From: Marinilabilia sp046483585
Lineage (GTDB): Bacteria > Bacteroidota > Bacteroidia > Bacteroidales > Marinilabiliaceae
Assembly (NCBI GenBank): GCA_046483585.1
Contig: JAWOCV010000238.1
Location: 1-24,243 of the forward strand
Direction: 5' to 3'
Length of the DNA stretch: 24,243 bases
The first letter of the stretch is position 1; each line of letters starts with the position of its first letter. Of the stretch, positions 6,575 to 13,360 are shown in pieces. A model generated the notes under the pieces. That model was not told the DNA's origin. It did no database searches and worked only from the letters and a program-made list of their open reading frames with translations. A program made the position numbers and the translations under genes.

Positions 6575-7861
6575 TTATTCTTCATCACCAGAAGCTTCAG
6601 AATCAGAAAGTTCAAAGTTGATAGGTACGGTAAAGGAAACATTTACTTTTTCCCCTCTTTGTCGCCCCGGCTTCCAGTCGGGCATCCCCTCGACCACCTT
6701 TAAGGCTTCTTTGTCCAGCATTTCATGTCCGGAACTTTTTGCAATTTTGGTCTGGGAGATTTCGCCTTCTTTTGTTAGGACAAATTTGACATAGGCTCTG
6801 CCTTCCAGGTTGTTTTCGATGGCCTCTTCCGGATAGTTTGTTTCATTGCCAAGGTAATTACGAAGGGCGTTTTCACCACCGGGGAATTCCGGCATATCCT
6901 CAACAACAAAGAAAACTTCGCCGGATGGTTCTTCATCTTCCGGGGTCTGGTTTTCTTCGGTTATTGGAGCTTCTTTAACTCCTAAATTCTGTTCATCTTC
7001 AGTTTGATTGCAGGCCATAAAGCCGCCGATAAACAGGACATAAACCATGATTGCGAGAATAGAATTTCGATGTGTATGGGGATTGTTTTTTGTCATCATA
7101 ATAAATCGTTTTTTAATGAATGATCGATGAAAGCTGTTGGCCAGCTCCACTCGCGCGCCTGTGCACTGGTACAGCAACAACTTTTTGTAGTTGACCAATG
7201 ATGTACCACCTTGCAGGACTTTGCGGTCGGCCTGAAATTCATGCAATTGTTTTAACCACCGGCGCATAAGCCAGGCAAAGGGATTGAACCATTGAAAAAT
7301 GAGGAGCAACTCAAGCAGAATCACGTCCACAGAATGCCATAATCCGGCATGAGAGACCTCATGGGCAATGATTTGTGTGGTCTCTTCGTCCGTATGGACG
7401 TTCTTGCTTATAAAAATCAAGTTGAAAAAGGAGAACGGACTAAAATGACCCGGTAAAAATGCCACTTTATAGGAACCAAAGCTGGTAAATTCAGCCTCGC
7501 GTGACAGCAAACCCAGTTTGATGAGTCCATGAACCATCCTGATAAACAATATTGTCACACCGATTATATAAACCAGGTGAAGGCTTTTCCATTGAAGGGC
7601 AGGAGTCAAAAAATACGATTTTGTTTCCCCCGGTACAACGGTAACGGTGCTAAGTAGAGCAGCAAAATCACCATTTTCATTTGCTGAACCCGAAGACGGA
7701 AAGGAGATTAATGGAAAAACAAGGGCTATAATCACTCCACTTAACAGAAAAACCCGGTGGAATCCAAAGTCGGTTCTGTTTTTAAGAAAAAACTGATAAA
7801 TCAAGCTGATTCCAAGGATTAATACCGACGACTCATAGAGCCAGTTTACATACTGAGTCAT
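6575..7861 (-). CDS. BlaR1/MecR1-like M56 metalloprotease with C-terminal TonB domain
   Basis: A 428-residue inner-membrane sensor/protease. The N-terminal part has several membrane helices (about 9-25, 37-53, 95-112), then the zinc motif HEVSH at residues 167-171, a membrane segment LLELLLIFQWFNPF, and HEFQAD at 207-212, as in BlaR1-type M56 peptidases. A further hydrophobic segment at about 266-283 is followed by an acidic linker (about 285-325), and then a TonB C-terminal domain (about 330-420, with YPEEAIENNLEGRAYVKF). There is no penicillin-binding sensor domain, so despite the BlaR1 relationship it need not respond to beta-lactams. It is encoded after the BlaI-like repressor with a 4-base ATGA overlap, so it is translationally coupled. 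Such pairs are common and mostly uncharacterised in Bacteroidota. Confidence 0.9.
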   Translation of the reverse strand: MTQYVNWLYESSVLILGISLIYQFFLKNRTDFGFHRVFLLSGVIIALVFPLISFPSSGSANENGDFAALLSTVTVVPGETKSYFLTPALQWKSLHLVYIIGVTILFIRMVHGLIKLGLLSREAEFTSFGSYKVAFLPGHFSPFSFFNLIFISKNVHTDEETTQIIAHEVSHAGLWHSVDVILLELLLIFQWFNPFAWLMRRWLKQLHEFQADRKVLQGGTSLVNYKKLLLYQCTGARVELANSFHRSFIKKRFIMMTKNNPHTHRNSILAIMVYVLFIGGFMACNQTEDEQNLGVKEAPITEENQTPEDEEPSGEVFFVVEDMPEFPGGENALRNYLGNETNYPEEAIENNLEGRAYVKFVLTKEGEISQTKIAKSSGHEMLDKEALKVVEGMPDWKPGRQRGEKVNVSFTVPINFELSDSEASGDEE

Positions 7862-8241
7862 TGCTCTTTGTTTTTATTTTTTTCCAATTCTCTTCTCACT
7901 TCAGCGACCAGATCATCAAATTCTTCAAGATCCATCCTGTCATTTTTTGCGAAGAAAGAGACAAGATTTTTAAATGAATCTTCGAAGTAATTTTTCATAA
8001 AACGTTTCATAAACTTTCTGGTATATTCCTGCTTCGAGATCAAGGGAAAGTAAACATGTCCTTTGCCCTCGGAAATATGGTCTACAAAACCTTTTTTTTC
8101 CAATATGCGCACGATGGTAGAAACCGTATTGTAGGCCGGTGAAGGCTCCGGCAGTTGTTCGATGATTTGCTTCACTGTGGCATTGCCCAATTGCCACAAC
8201 GGGTGCATCACTTGTTCTTCTGCTTTCGTTAGCTCTGTCAT
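7858..8241 (-). CDS. BlaI/MecI family transcriptional repressor
   Basis: A 127-residue winged-helix repressor. MTELTKAEEQVMHPLWQLG is the usual BlaI/MecI N-terminus, followed by the recognition region (PAYNTVSTIVRILEKKGFV) and a charged dimerisation tail. I use the ATG at 8241. The longer TTG start at 8250 would overlap the proximal operator and adds only three residues. In known pairs the M56 protease triggers cleavage of the repressor; that is family knowledge, not shown here. It is the first gene of a two-gene unit with the M56/TonB gene, and the two palindromes upstream suggest autoregulation. Confidence 0.93.
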   Translation of the reverse strand: MTELTKAEEQVMHPLWQLGNATVKQIIEQLPEPSPAYNTVSTIVRILEKKGFVDHISEGKGHVYFPLISKQEYTRKFMKRFMKNYFEDSFKNLVSFFAKNDRMDLEEFDDLVAEVRRELEKNKNKEQ

Positions 8242-8248
8242 CTTTATC

Positions 8249-8293
8249 AACTAAAAGTTTAGTTCAAAAGTGCAACTAAACTTTTAGTTGAGC
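8249..8293 (-). promoter_or_regulatory. Twin BlaI-type operators flanking a -7 box
   Basis: Two perfect dyads, AACTAAA-AG-TTTAGTT (8249-8264) and AACTAAA-CT-TTTAGTT (8274-8289), have centres 25 bp apart. Both resemble the known BlaI/MecI operator core ACTAnA-N2-TnTAGT. Between them on the minus strand lies CACTTTTG (8266-8273), one base off TAnnTTTG, with TTG 20 bases upstream. A repressor bound here would cover the promoter. Confidence 0.75.
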
Positions 8294-8490
8294 AATAGAG
8301 AATTAGTTAAAAAATTATAAATTTTAATTTAATGCAATTGGATTGTTACAAAAAAAGGCGGCTATGTTTTTCAATATGAGTGTTATTGAAAATTTTATAT
8401 GTCAATCTGTGATGCAAGAACTTTGGACTTAAATCTTAATGGCAGCCAACTCTTACTCAATGATCTTGCTCAGGTCTCACATCCTATAGC

Positions 8491-9195
8491 TCACCCCTGG
8501 ATCAAAAAAATAGCAGGTTTTTTGTGCAGATCGGGTAATGGGTTTTTCCAATCAGATACAGGGCGGGTCTCAACAAATTCATCGGGCAGTGTCAGGTCAG
8601 AAGCAATGCAGAGCAGAGTGGATGGTTGACATTGCTTCAAAATTTCTTTGACCATGGCCATGTTGCGGTAGGGTGTCTCAATGAAAATTTGTGTTTGATC
8701 TTCCTTTATGCTTTTGCTCTCCAATTGTTTAATGGTTTTTGCACGTTCGTTTTTATCGATGGGCAGGTATCCGTTGAATGCAAAGTTTTGACCATTCAGG
8801 CCTGAGGCCATGAGCGCCAGAAGTAGGGAAGAAGGGCCGGTAAAGGGAACTACCTTAATTTTACGGCGGTGGGCAATTTTAACAATTTCAGCGCCAGGAT
8901 CGGCGACTCCCGGGCATCCGGCTTCCGAGATGATTCCCACATCATGTCCTTCTTCTATGGGCTCAAGAAAAGATATATACTCATCGGGAGTGGTATGTTT
9001 CCCGAGAACAAAAAAGGTGGTGGCATCAATGTTCATGTTCTTGTCCAGAAGCTTAAGATAACGCCGGGCCGTACGCAGGTTTTCCACAATAAAGTACTGC
9101 AAATGACTGGTAACGGCTGCTACATCAGAAGGGATGGTAAAATTGATCCGGGTATCGCCCAGATGATTGGGAATCAGGTATAACTTTCCTTGCAT
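8491..9195 (-). CDS. SAM-dependent methyltransferase, RsmI family
   Basis: A 234-residue tetrapyrrole-methylase-fold protein of the RsmI group, whose E. coli member 2'-O-methylates C1402 of 16S rRNA. Visible landmarks are the N-terminal GKLYLIPNHLGD, the cofactor-loop SEAGCPGVADPG at residues 90-101 (SDAGTPGISDPG in canonical RsmI), VVPFTGPSSLLLALMASG, and FIETPYRN. It is shorter than E. coli RsmI, as is usual for the Bacteroidota version. Some of these belong to a paralogous group of uncertain target, so no symbol is given. The frame is open back to 9414, but the ATG at 9195 fits the family start. A matching -7 box TATTTTTG lies on the minus strand at 9213-9220, supporting that start. Confidence 0.88.
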   Translation of the reverse strand: MQGKLYLIPNHLGDTRINFTIPSDVAAVTSHLQYFIVENLRTARRYLKLLDKNMNIDATTFFVLGKHTTPDEYISFLEPIEEGHDVGIISEAGCPGVADPGAEIVKIAHRRKIKVVPFTGPSSLLLALMASGLNGQNFAFNGYLPIDKNERAKTIKQLESKSIKEDQTQIFIETPYRNMAMVKEILKQCQPSTLLCIASDLTLPDEFVETRPVSDWKNPLPDLHKKPAIFLIQG

Positions 9196-9212
9196 GACAG
9201 AATAAATTTGAA

Positions 9213-9220
9213 CAAAAATA
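9213..9220 (-). promoter_or_regulatory. -7 promoter box of the RsmI-like gene
   Basis: TATTTTTG on the minus strand matches TAnnTTTG exactly and lies 17 bases before the ATG at 9195. No clear -33 element is seen. It is divergent from the pyrBI leader promoter about 100 bp away. Confidence 0.5.
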
Positions 9221-9321
9221 GGGATTTTACCCGGACATTCCGGCATATCTGAAGGCGGATCGTTTGATTTGAAGGGAATGATTACTTCTGTTGATGTATT
9301 TACATTTCTGAAAAAAATCAG

Positions 9322-9329
9322 TAAGTTTG
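9322..9329 (+). promoter_or_regulatory. -7 promoter box of the pyrBI leader
   Basis: TAAGTTTG matches TAnnTTTG exactly. TTTA at 9299-9302 lies 19 bases upstream, a one-mismatch -33 element. Transcription would begin near 9334, just before the leader ORF at 9338. Confidence 0.6.
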
Positions 9330-9337
9330 TATGCAAT

Positions 9338-9466
9338 ATGAAGAAAACAGCACACCCCGGAAATAAACAAAAAATGGAAGGGATCATATCCCGAAATGAC
9401 TTGTTTAATGGCAAGCAATGTCATTTTATTTCGATGATTTTCTTTTTGAGACCTGGTTTTTTATAA
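9338..9466 (+). CDS. Putative pyrBI leader peptide (42 aa)
   Basis: A short ORF starts with ATGAAGAAAACAGC, almost at the predicted transcript start, and ends with TAA at 9464-9466, inside the loop of the terminator hairpin 9449-9475. It encodes 42 residues (MKKTAHPGNKQ...FFLRPGFL) with no recognisable domain. The E. coli pyrBI leader peptide has 44 codons and also runs into the attenuator, where translation prevents hairpin formation when RNA polymerase pauses in a U-rich tract. Here 18 of the 30 bases at 9421-9450 are T, directly before the hairpin. The function is inferred from this architecture only; it could also be a non-coding or fortuitous ORF. Confidence 0.5.
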   Translation: MKKTAHPGNKQKMEGIISRNDLFNGKQCHFISMIFFLRPGFL

Positions 9467-9481
9467 GCCGGGTCTTTTTTT
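9449..9481 (+). terminator. Terminator hairpin in the pyrBI leader (candidate attenuator)
   Basis: AGACCTGG (9449-9456) pairs with CCGGGTCT (9468-9475), with one T-G pair, and seven Ts follow (9475-9481). It lies 65 bases before the pyrB start at 9546. A potential pause hairpin precedes it: AATGACTTG at 9395-9403 pairs with CAAG (9412-9415) and GTCATT (9420-9425). Confidence 0.8.
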
Positions 9482-9545
9482 GTGCCGGAATATTTGTCAA
9501 ACAAAATGTGTTTAACTCAATTACTCAATGCATCCCATGCTTCAG

Positions 9546-10454
9546 ATGAAAAACCGGAGTCTAGTCTCCATCAATGATTTCACAAGAGAAGAGATCCTTC
9601 ATATCCTTGATCTTGCTTCCGAATTTGAGGCCGATCCCAATCAGCCTCTTCTTGAAGGAAAAGTCGTAGGCAGTCTCTTTTTTGAACCGTCAACCCGTAC
9701 CCGGTTGAGTTTTGAAACCGCCATCAACCGTCTGGGAGGCCGGGTTGTGGGTTTCTCCGATTCAGCATCTTCCTCTGCCACAAAAGGGGAAAGCCTGAAG
9801 GATACCATGCAGATGGTCAGTCGTTATGCCGATCTCATCGTCATGCGTCACCCACTTGAAGGCAGTGCTCGTTATGCCTCCGAACAATCCAGGGTTCCGG
9901 TGATCAACGCCGGAGACGGGGCCAATCAGCATCCTACGCAAACCATGCTTGATCTTTATTCGATCCGGAAGACCCAGGGGAAACTCGACGATCTCAATAT
10001 TTTCCTGGTGGGCGATCTGAAATATGGACGTACGGTCCATTCGCTACTCATGGCCCTCTCTAATTTCAATCCAACTTTTCATTTTGTTTCGCCGGAGGAG
10101 TTGCGAATGCCGAGGGAGTACAAACTTTATCTTGAAGAACTCGGGATCAGTTATTATGAACACGGAGAGCTCACTGATATCATCGATGAAGCCGACATAA
10201 TTTATATGACACGGGTGCAGAAAGAACGTTTTTCAGATCCTATGGAATATGAGCGGGTGAAAAATGTATACGTTCTGAAAAACAGTATGCTTAAGGATAC
10301 CAGGGACAATATGCGGGTTTTACACCCCCTGCCGCGTGTCAATGAGATCCATACAGATGTCGATCAAAGTCCCAAAGCTTATTATTTCAACCAGGCCGGT
10401 AATGGCGTTTATACCCGCATGGCTCTTATAGCAGCCGTTATGGGGTATAAATGA
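9546..10454 (+). CDS. pyrB: Aspartate carbamoyltransferase catalytic subunit
   Basis: This enzyme catalyses the first committed step of pyrimidine synthesis, carbamoyl phosphate plus aspartate to carbamoylaspartate. The 302-residue protein shows the carbamoyl-phosphate motif FFEPSTRTRLSFE (STRTR at 49-53), the active-site loop with SSATKGESLKD, HPTQTMLDL, VGDLKYGRTVHSL and HPLPRVNEI. I chose the ATG at 9546 (MKNRSLVSIN), which matches Bacteroidota homologues. An ATG at 9528 would add MHPMLQ. The regulatory subunit pyrI follows 36 bases later, so this is a class-B enzyme (catalytic trimers plus regulatory dimers). Regulation is probably by the leader hairpin described above. A second, weaker -7 box (AATATTTG, 9490-9497) lies between hairpin and start. 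Confidence 0.96.
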   Translation: MKNRSLVSINDFTREEILHILDLASEFEADPNQPLLEGKVVGSLFFEPSTRTRLSFETAINRLGGRVVGFSDSASSSATKGESLKDTMQMVSRYADLIVMRHPLEGSARYASEQSRVPVINAGDGANQHPTQTMLDLYSIRKTQGKLDDLNIFLVGDLKYGRTVHSLLMALSNFNPTFHFVSPEELRMPREYKLYLEELGISYYEHGELTDIIDEADIIYMTRVQKERFSDPMEYERVKNVYVLKNSMLKDTRDNMRVLHPLPRVNEIHTDVDQSPKAYYFNQAGNGVYTRMALIAAVMGYK

Positions 10455-10490
10455 TGTTTTTCCAACCAGTAATTGTTTGTATTTAATATT

Positions 10491-10955
10491 ATGGCACAGT
10501 ATAAAGAATTAAAAGTCAGCGCTATTGAGAACGGGACCGTCATTGACCATATCCCCACCGAGAACCTGTTCAAAGTGATTACTATTCTCGGGCTTGACCG
10601 GACCAGCACCCAGATTACTTTCGGAGCCAACCTGGACAGTAAGAAACTGGGTAAGAAAGCCATCATTAAAGTATCTGAGGTCTTTTTTGAAGATCATGAG
10701 ATCAATAAAATTTCTTTGGTGGCACCAGACGCCCGCTTAAATGTGATCAGGGATTTTGAAGTGGTGGAAAAGAGTGATGTCACCATCCCGGACAGGATCG
10801 TTGGAATTGTTAAATGCTTCAATCCCCAATGTATCACCAATAATGAGGCGATCACAACCCATTTTATTGTGAAAAACAAGAAAAATGTGGCATTGAAATG
10901 TCACTATTGTGAAAAGATCACAACTCAGGATGAGTTGCGGTTTAAAGCTTCATGA
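10491..10955 (+). CDS. pyrI: Aspartate carbamoyltransferase regulatory subunit
   Basis: This 154-residue subunit binds nucleotides through its N-terminal domain and links catalytic trimers through a C-terminal zinc domain. The zinc ligands are visible as C109-x4-C114 and C137-x2-C140. The allosteric domain shows AIENGTVIDHIP and FKVITILGLD, as in PyrI. The ATG at 10491 gives the family start MAQYKELKVSAI. The upstream ATG at 10473 would add six residues. It is cotranscribed with pyrB, with 36 bases between them. Its presence implies allosteric control of the enzyme by nucleotides in addition to leader regulation. Confidence 0.96.
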   Translation: MAQYKELKVSAIENGTVIDHIPTENLFKVITILGLDRTSTQITFGANLDSKKLGKKAIIKVSEVFFEDHEINKISLVAPDARLNVIRDFEVVEKSDVTIPDRIVGIVKCFNPQCITNNEAITTHFIVKNKKNVALKCHYCEKITTQDELRFKAS

Positions 10956-10979
10956 GGAGTTTGTTTGGTTTTGTTTTGC

Positions 10980-11046
10980 CAGGGCTTTCGGAACGGGAGG
11001 AAAGTTCCGATCTGTCAGGCCGGGGCTGGAGAACAGGAGAGCCCTG
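10980..11046 (+). other. Structured region downstream of pyrI (three-way junction), identity unknown
   Basis: The closing stem is CAGGGCT (10980-10986) with AGCCCTG (11040-11046). Inside it are a 7-bp hairpin TCGGAAC/GTTCCGA (10988-10994, 11004-11010) and a second arm CTGT...ACAG (11012-11015, 11033-11036) with inner AGGCC/GGCT pairing. It is more G+C-rich than its surroundings. The rest of 10956-11276 holds the hairpin at 11123-11173 and no gene. I do not recognise an RNA family. Confidence 0.4.
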
Positions 11047-11113
11047 TTGCTTAACATTTCAATGAGGAGACCGGAATTAAATGAGGCTTTGGAGGGTGCT
11101 GATCTTAAACAAT

Positions 11114-11173
11114 TCTAAAAAAACAGTTATTCCTGTAAAGAAGCATCTCTTGCCTCTTTACAGAAATAACTGT
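11114..11173 (-). terminator. Strong hairpin terminator for the minus-strand gene(s), possibly bidirectional
   Basis: ACAGTTATT-C-CTGTAAAGA (11123-11141) pairs with TCTTTACAG-A-AATAACTGT (11155-11173), a 19-position stem with a single mismatch and a 13-nt loop. On the minus strand it is followed directly by TTTTTTT (11117-11123). It lies between convergent pyrI and the minus-strand secreted-protein gene, so it probably ends the latter and perhaps also pyrBI. Confidence 0.8.
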
Positions 11174-11276
11174 GGTTGTTTTCCCGCAAGGGCGGTTCAT
11201 TACTATCGCCTACTCCCCCGCAGCCCCGAATATGAAAGTGCTTTATATGCAAAAAGCATTAAGTTGAAGAAAAACC

Positions 11277-11717
11277 TTATTCAAAAAGAAAAACAGTTCT
11301 TCTGCTGGCATCGGGAGTTCCGATGATGTTATTGATATGATCTTCATGTTTTTCCATCTCCCCGCTTAGGATGTATCCTTCCCCGAAAGGCATGCACACT
11401 TCCCAGGCACCTGATTGCGAACAGTTTTCCCAGTCTTTTACGAGAACGATTGTGTGTTGGTCGACGGTAATAAGACAATGACTGAAGTCCATAGCTTTCT
11501 CAAAAACTTCTGCGATATTGCTCTCTGTCAGTTGTTCGACTTCATCGGCCTGTTCCGCTGCCAGAGAATTTACGGTCAGGATTGGGTTGTGGTCATTGAA
11601 GTTGGCATCTTCGAAATTGATGATCTCCTCAAGCCAGGTCGTAACCGTTTCAACTTTTGATTGTGAACTGGCAAACAGGGATGTCGCCAGGAACAGAGTC
11701 AGTAATAATTGCTTCAT
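11277..11717 (-). CDS. Secreted hypothetical protein (146 aa)
   Basis: I do not recognise the family. The first 20 residues (MKQLLLTLFLATSLFASSQS) are a clear Sec signal peptide with likely cleavage near SSQS, so the mature protein of about 126 residues should be periplasmic or exported. It contains two cysteines (in SHCLIT and WEVCMP, plus ENCSQ nearby) and no membrane segment after the signal. A -7 box TACATTTG on the minus strand (11766-11773) would start transcription about 43 bases before the ATG. The downstream hairpin at 11123-11173 is a fitting terminator. It lies 94 bases after tenA on the same strand but has its own promoter, so it is probably a separate unit. Confidence 0.8.
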   Translation of the reverse strand: MKQLLLTLFLATSLFASSQSKVETVTTWLEEIINFEDANFNDHNPILTVNSLAAEQADEVEQLTESNIAEVFEKAMDFSHCLITVDQHTIVLVKDWENCSQSGAWEVCMPFGEGYILSGEMEKHEDHINNIIGTPDASRRTVFLFE

Positions 11718-11765
11718 TGTTTTGAATTTTATGGTTTTTGTAATGCAACTGATAATTCAACGAAG

Positions 11766-11773
11766 CAAATGTA
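11766..11773 (-). promoter_or_regulatory. -7 promoter box of the secreted-protein gene
   Basis: TACATTTG (minus strand) fits TAnnTTTG exactly, about 49 bases before the ATG at 11717. No convincing -33 element is visible. Confidence 0.45.
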
Positions 11774-11811
11774 TATATTAGAATTCTTCAGAAGTTGGGT
11801 TTTCTGTTTTA

Positions 11812-12516
11812 TTAATGATTTTTTGATTTTCTTGCCTGCCAGGCTTCCGAAAAAAGCGCTTCTTCGAAACGGGCACTTTGCCGGTATGCTTCAAACATTT
11901 TTTTGCGTAGTGGAAGAGAGGTTTTGAGAAAGAGCCTCTCTGCGATCGCGACAAATTTTCTGACGTAATTGTAATATTCCTGACCTGAATAGGTTTGGAT
12001 CCAGGAAAGATAGGGATTAGGTTCGGTGGCTCTTTCCCGGATTTGCAGGCCTGTTTCGTGGTAAATCCAGAAGCAGGGCAGGAGAGCTGCCGCCGATGCT
12101 TCAAAAGGTTCATTCAGAGCCTGATCCAGTAGAAAAGAGGTGTAATTTCGGCAAACCGGAGACATTTTTGCAGGTCGTTCTATCTTAAAACGTGTCAGAA
12201 GGTCGCGTTGAAGGAGGCGTTCAATTTCCAGCCCGTCTCGGGCCATATTCAGAAAAAAAGAGAGTTGTTCTCCATTATATGACTTCCCGGCTGTTATGGC
12301 AAAGGCACGTGTGTCCTGTTCGATGTATAACAGATCTTGTCCCAGATAGTGCCGGAAACATGTGAATGGCAGCGTACCATTGGATAATCCCCTGCAAAAG
12401 GGGTGGGCAATAATTCCGTCTGCAATGTCGCCGGCGTGTTCCCATAAACGGGCGGTCCATTCCCCGGCGGGCGGGATGTGCAAGTTGAAAGCGTCCGTTT
12501 CGGAATTTCTGTTCAT
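11812..12516 (-). CDS. tenA: TenA family aminopyrimidine aminohydrolase / thiaminase II
   Basis: TenA enzymes hydrolyse aminopyrimidine products of thiamin breakdown, returning HMP for reuse. The protein (234 residues from this start) shows LWEHAGDIADGIIAHPF, the helical core LGQDLLYIEQDTRAF, and the catalytic-cysteine segment ALLPCFWIYHETG, with Cys at about residue 148. The C-terminal helix has the expected SGQEYYNYVRKF. I prefer the ATG at 12516, which overlaps the thiD stop as ATGA. An ATG at 12525 would add MVV and give a 13-base overlap. It is the last gene of thiM-thiE-thiD-tenA, consistent with a salvage role under TPP control. The sequence has a GCCTGCCAGGC near its end (about 11834-11844), which I take as coincidence. 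Confidence 0.92.
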   Translation of the reverse strand: MNRNSETDAFNLHIPPAGEWTARLWEHAGDIADGIIAHPFCRGLSNGTLPFTCFRHYLGQDLLYIEQDTRAFAITAGKSYNGEQLSFFLNMARDGLEIERLLQRDLLTRFKIERPAKMSPVCRNYTSFLLDQALNEPFEASAAALLPCFWIYHETGLQIRERATEPNPYLSWIQTYSGQEYYNYVRKFVAIAERLFLKTSLPLRKKMFEAYRQSARFEEALFSEAWQARKSKNH

Positions 12517-13319
12517 GACCACCATTTGAAAAAGTGATGCACAGGTCCATGCCCCTGGCCGGTTTTGTATTTTGCCCCTTTGGCTATGGCTTTCTCCATG
12601 TAGTTTTTGGACAGTCTGATGGCTTTGTCAAGGTCATTGTCAAGGGCAAGAAAAGAAGCGATGGCTGAGGACAATGTACATCCCGTTCCATGGGTATTGA
12701 AGGTGTTAATACGCTTGGATTTCAGGAACATAAAGGTGTTCTTTTCGGCATTGTAAAAAACGTCGATAAGACGGTCACCGGTGAGGTGTCCGGCTTTGAG
12801 CATGACGGACACAGAGCCGTTTGAGAGTTCCCGGGCAGCATCGGGCAGATCTTTCTGTGATGTTATTTCTCTGCCCAACAGAATGGAAGCTTCAGGAAGG
12901 TTTGGTGTAATGACCCGGGCCAGCGGCAGCAGATTGTTTTTCAAAGCATCGATGGCTTCATCCTGCAAAAGTTTGTGTCCCGAAGTTGATACCATAACCG
13001 GATCGGCCACCAGATTGCTGACCTGGTAGTGTTGTATTTTCCGGGCCACAAGTTCAATAACCCCGGACGAATGCAACATGCCGGTTTTGATGGCATCGGC
13101 CCCAATATCTTCCATTATGGCATCAATTTGTTTTTCGATGACATCGGGCGGAACGGGAAAAATGTCATGTACCCCAACGGTATTTTGAGCGGTGACGGCA
13201 GTTATGGCCGATGTTCCATAGCATCCGCAGGCTGAGAAGGTCTTGAGGTCTGCCTGGATTCCGGCTCCCCCGCCGCTGTCGCTTCCGGCTATGGTCATTA
13301 CGGGTTTGTATCTTCTCAT
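12513..13319 (-). CDS. thiD: Hydroxymethylpyrimidine (phosphate) kinase
   Basis: ThiD phosphorylates HMP and then HMP-P to HMP-PP, the pyrimidine half of thiamin. The 268-residue ribokinase-fold protein shows TIAGSDSGGGAGIQADLKTF near the N-terminus, TAVTAQNT, GADAIKTGML, the DPVMVSTSGHKLL segment, and the nucleotide-binding NTHGTGCTLSSAIASFLA near residue 213. It has no fused ThiE or TenA domain, in contrast to some fused versions. Its stop overlaps the tenA start, and it follows thiE after a 41-base gap. Expression should follow the TPP riboswitch upstream of thiM. Confidence 0.95.
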   Translation of the reverse strand: MRRYKPVMTIAGSDSGGGAGIQADLKTFSACGCYGTSAITAVTAQNTVGVHDIFPVPPDVIEKQIDAIMEDIGADAIKTGMLHSSGVIELVARKIQHYQVSNLVADPVMVSTSGHKLLQDEAIDALKNNLLPLARVITPNLPEASILLGREITSQKDLPDAARELSNGSVSVMLKAGHLTGDRLIDVFYNAEKNTFMFLKSKRINTFNTHGTGCTLSSAIASFLALDNDLDKAIRLSKNYMEKAIAKGAKYKTGQGHGPVHHFFKWWS

Positions 13320-13360
13320 ATTGTTATTTTGAATTCAATGAATCAGCGATTGGAATGATC

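Noticed and set aside
8399..8629. Plus-strand frame of 76 residues overlapping the RsmI-like gene end
   Set aside because: Mostly antisense to a real gene and without recognisable features. The gap 8294-8490 shows no gene.
9196..9414. N-terminal extension of the RsmI-like protein up to 9414
   Set aside because: Homology begins at MQGKLYLIPN, a -7 box lies at 9213-9220, and the extension would overlap the pyrBI leader promoter.
10991..11010. GGGAGGAAAGTTCC as part of RNase P RNA
   Set aside because: It resembles the P4 5' strand (GAGGAAAGTCC), but the remaining conserved regions and the needed length (about 350 nt) are absent.
10909..11118. 69-residue plus-strand frame after pyrI
   Set aside because: It overlaps the end of pyrI in another frame, has no recognisable features, and crosses the structured region.
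11834..11844. GCCTGCCAGGC near the end of tenA as a C repeat
   Set aside because: It is only an 11-bp match, in coding sequence with normal TenA C-terminal spacing and without other C features.
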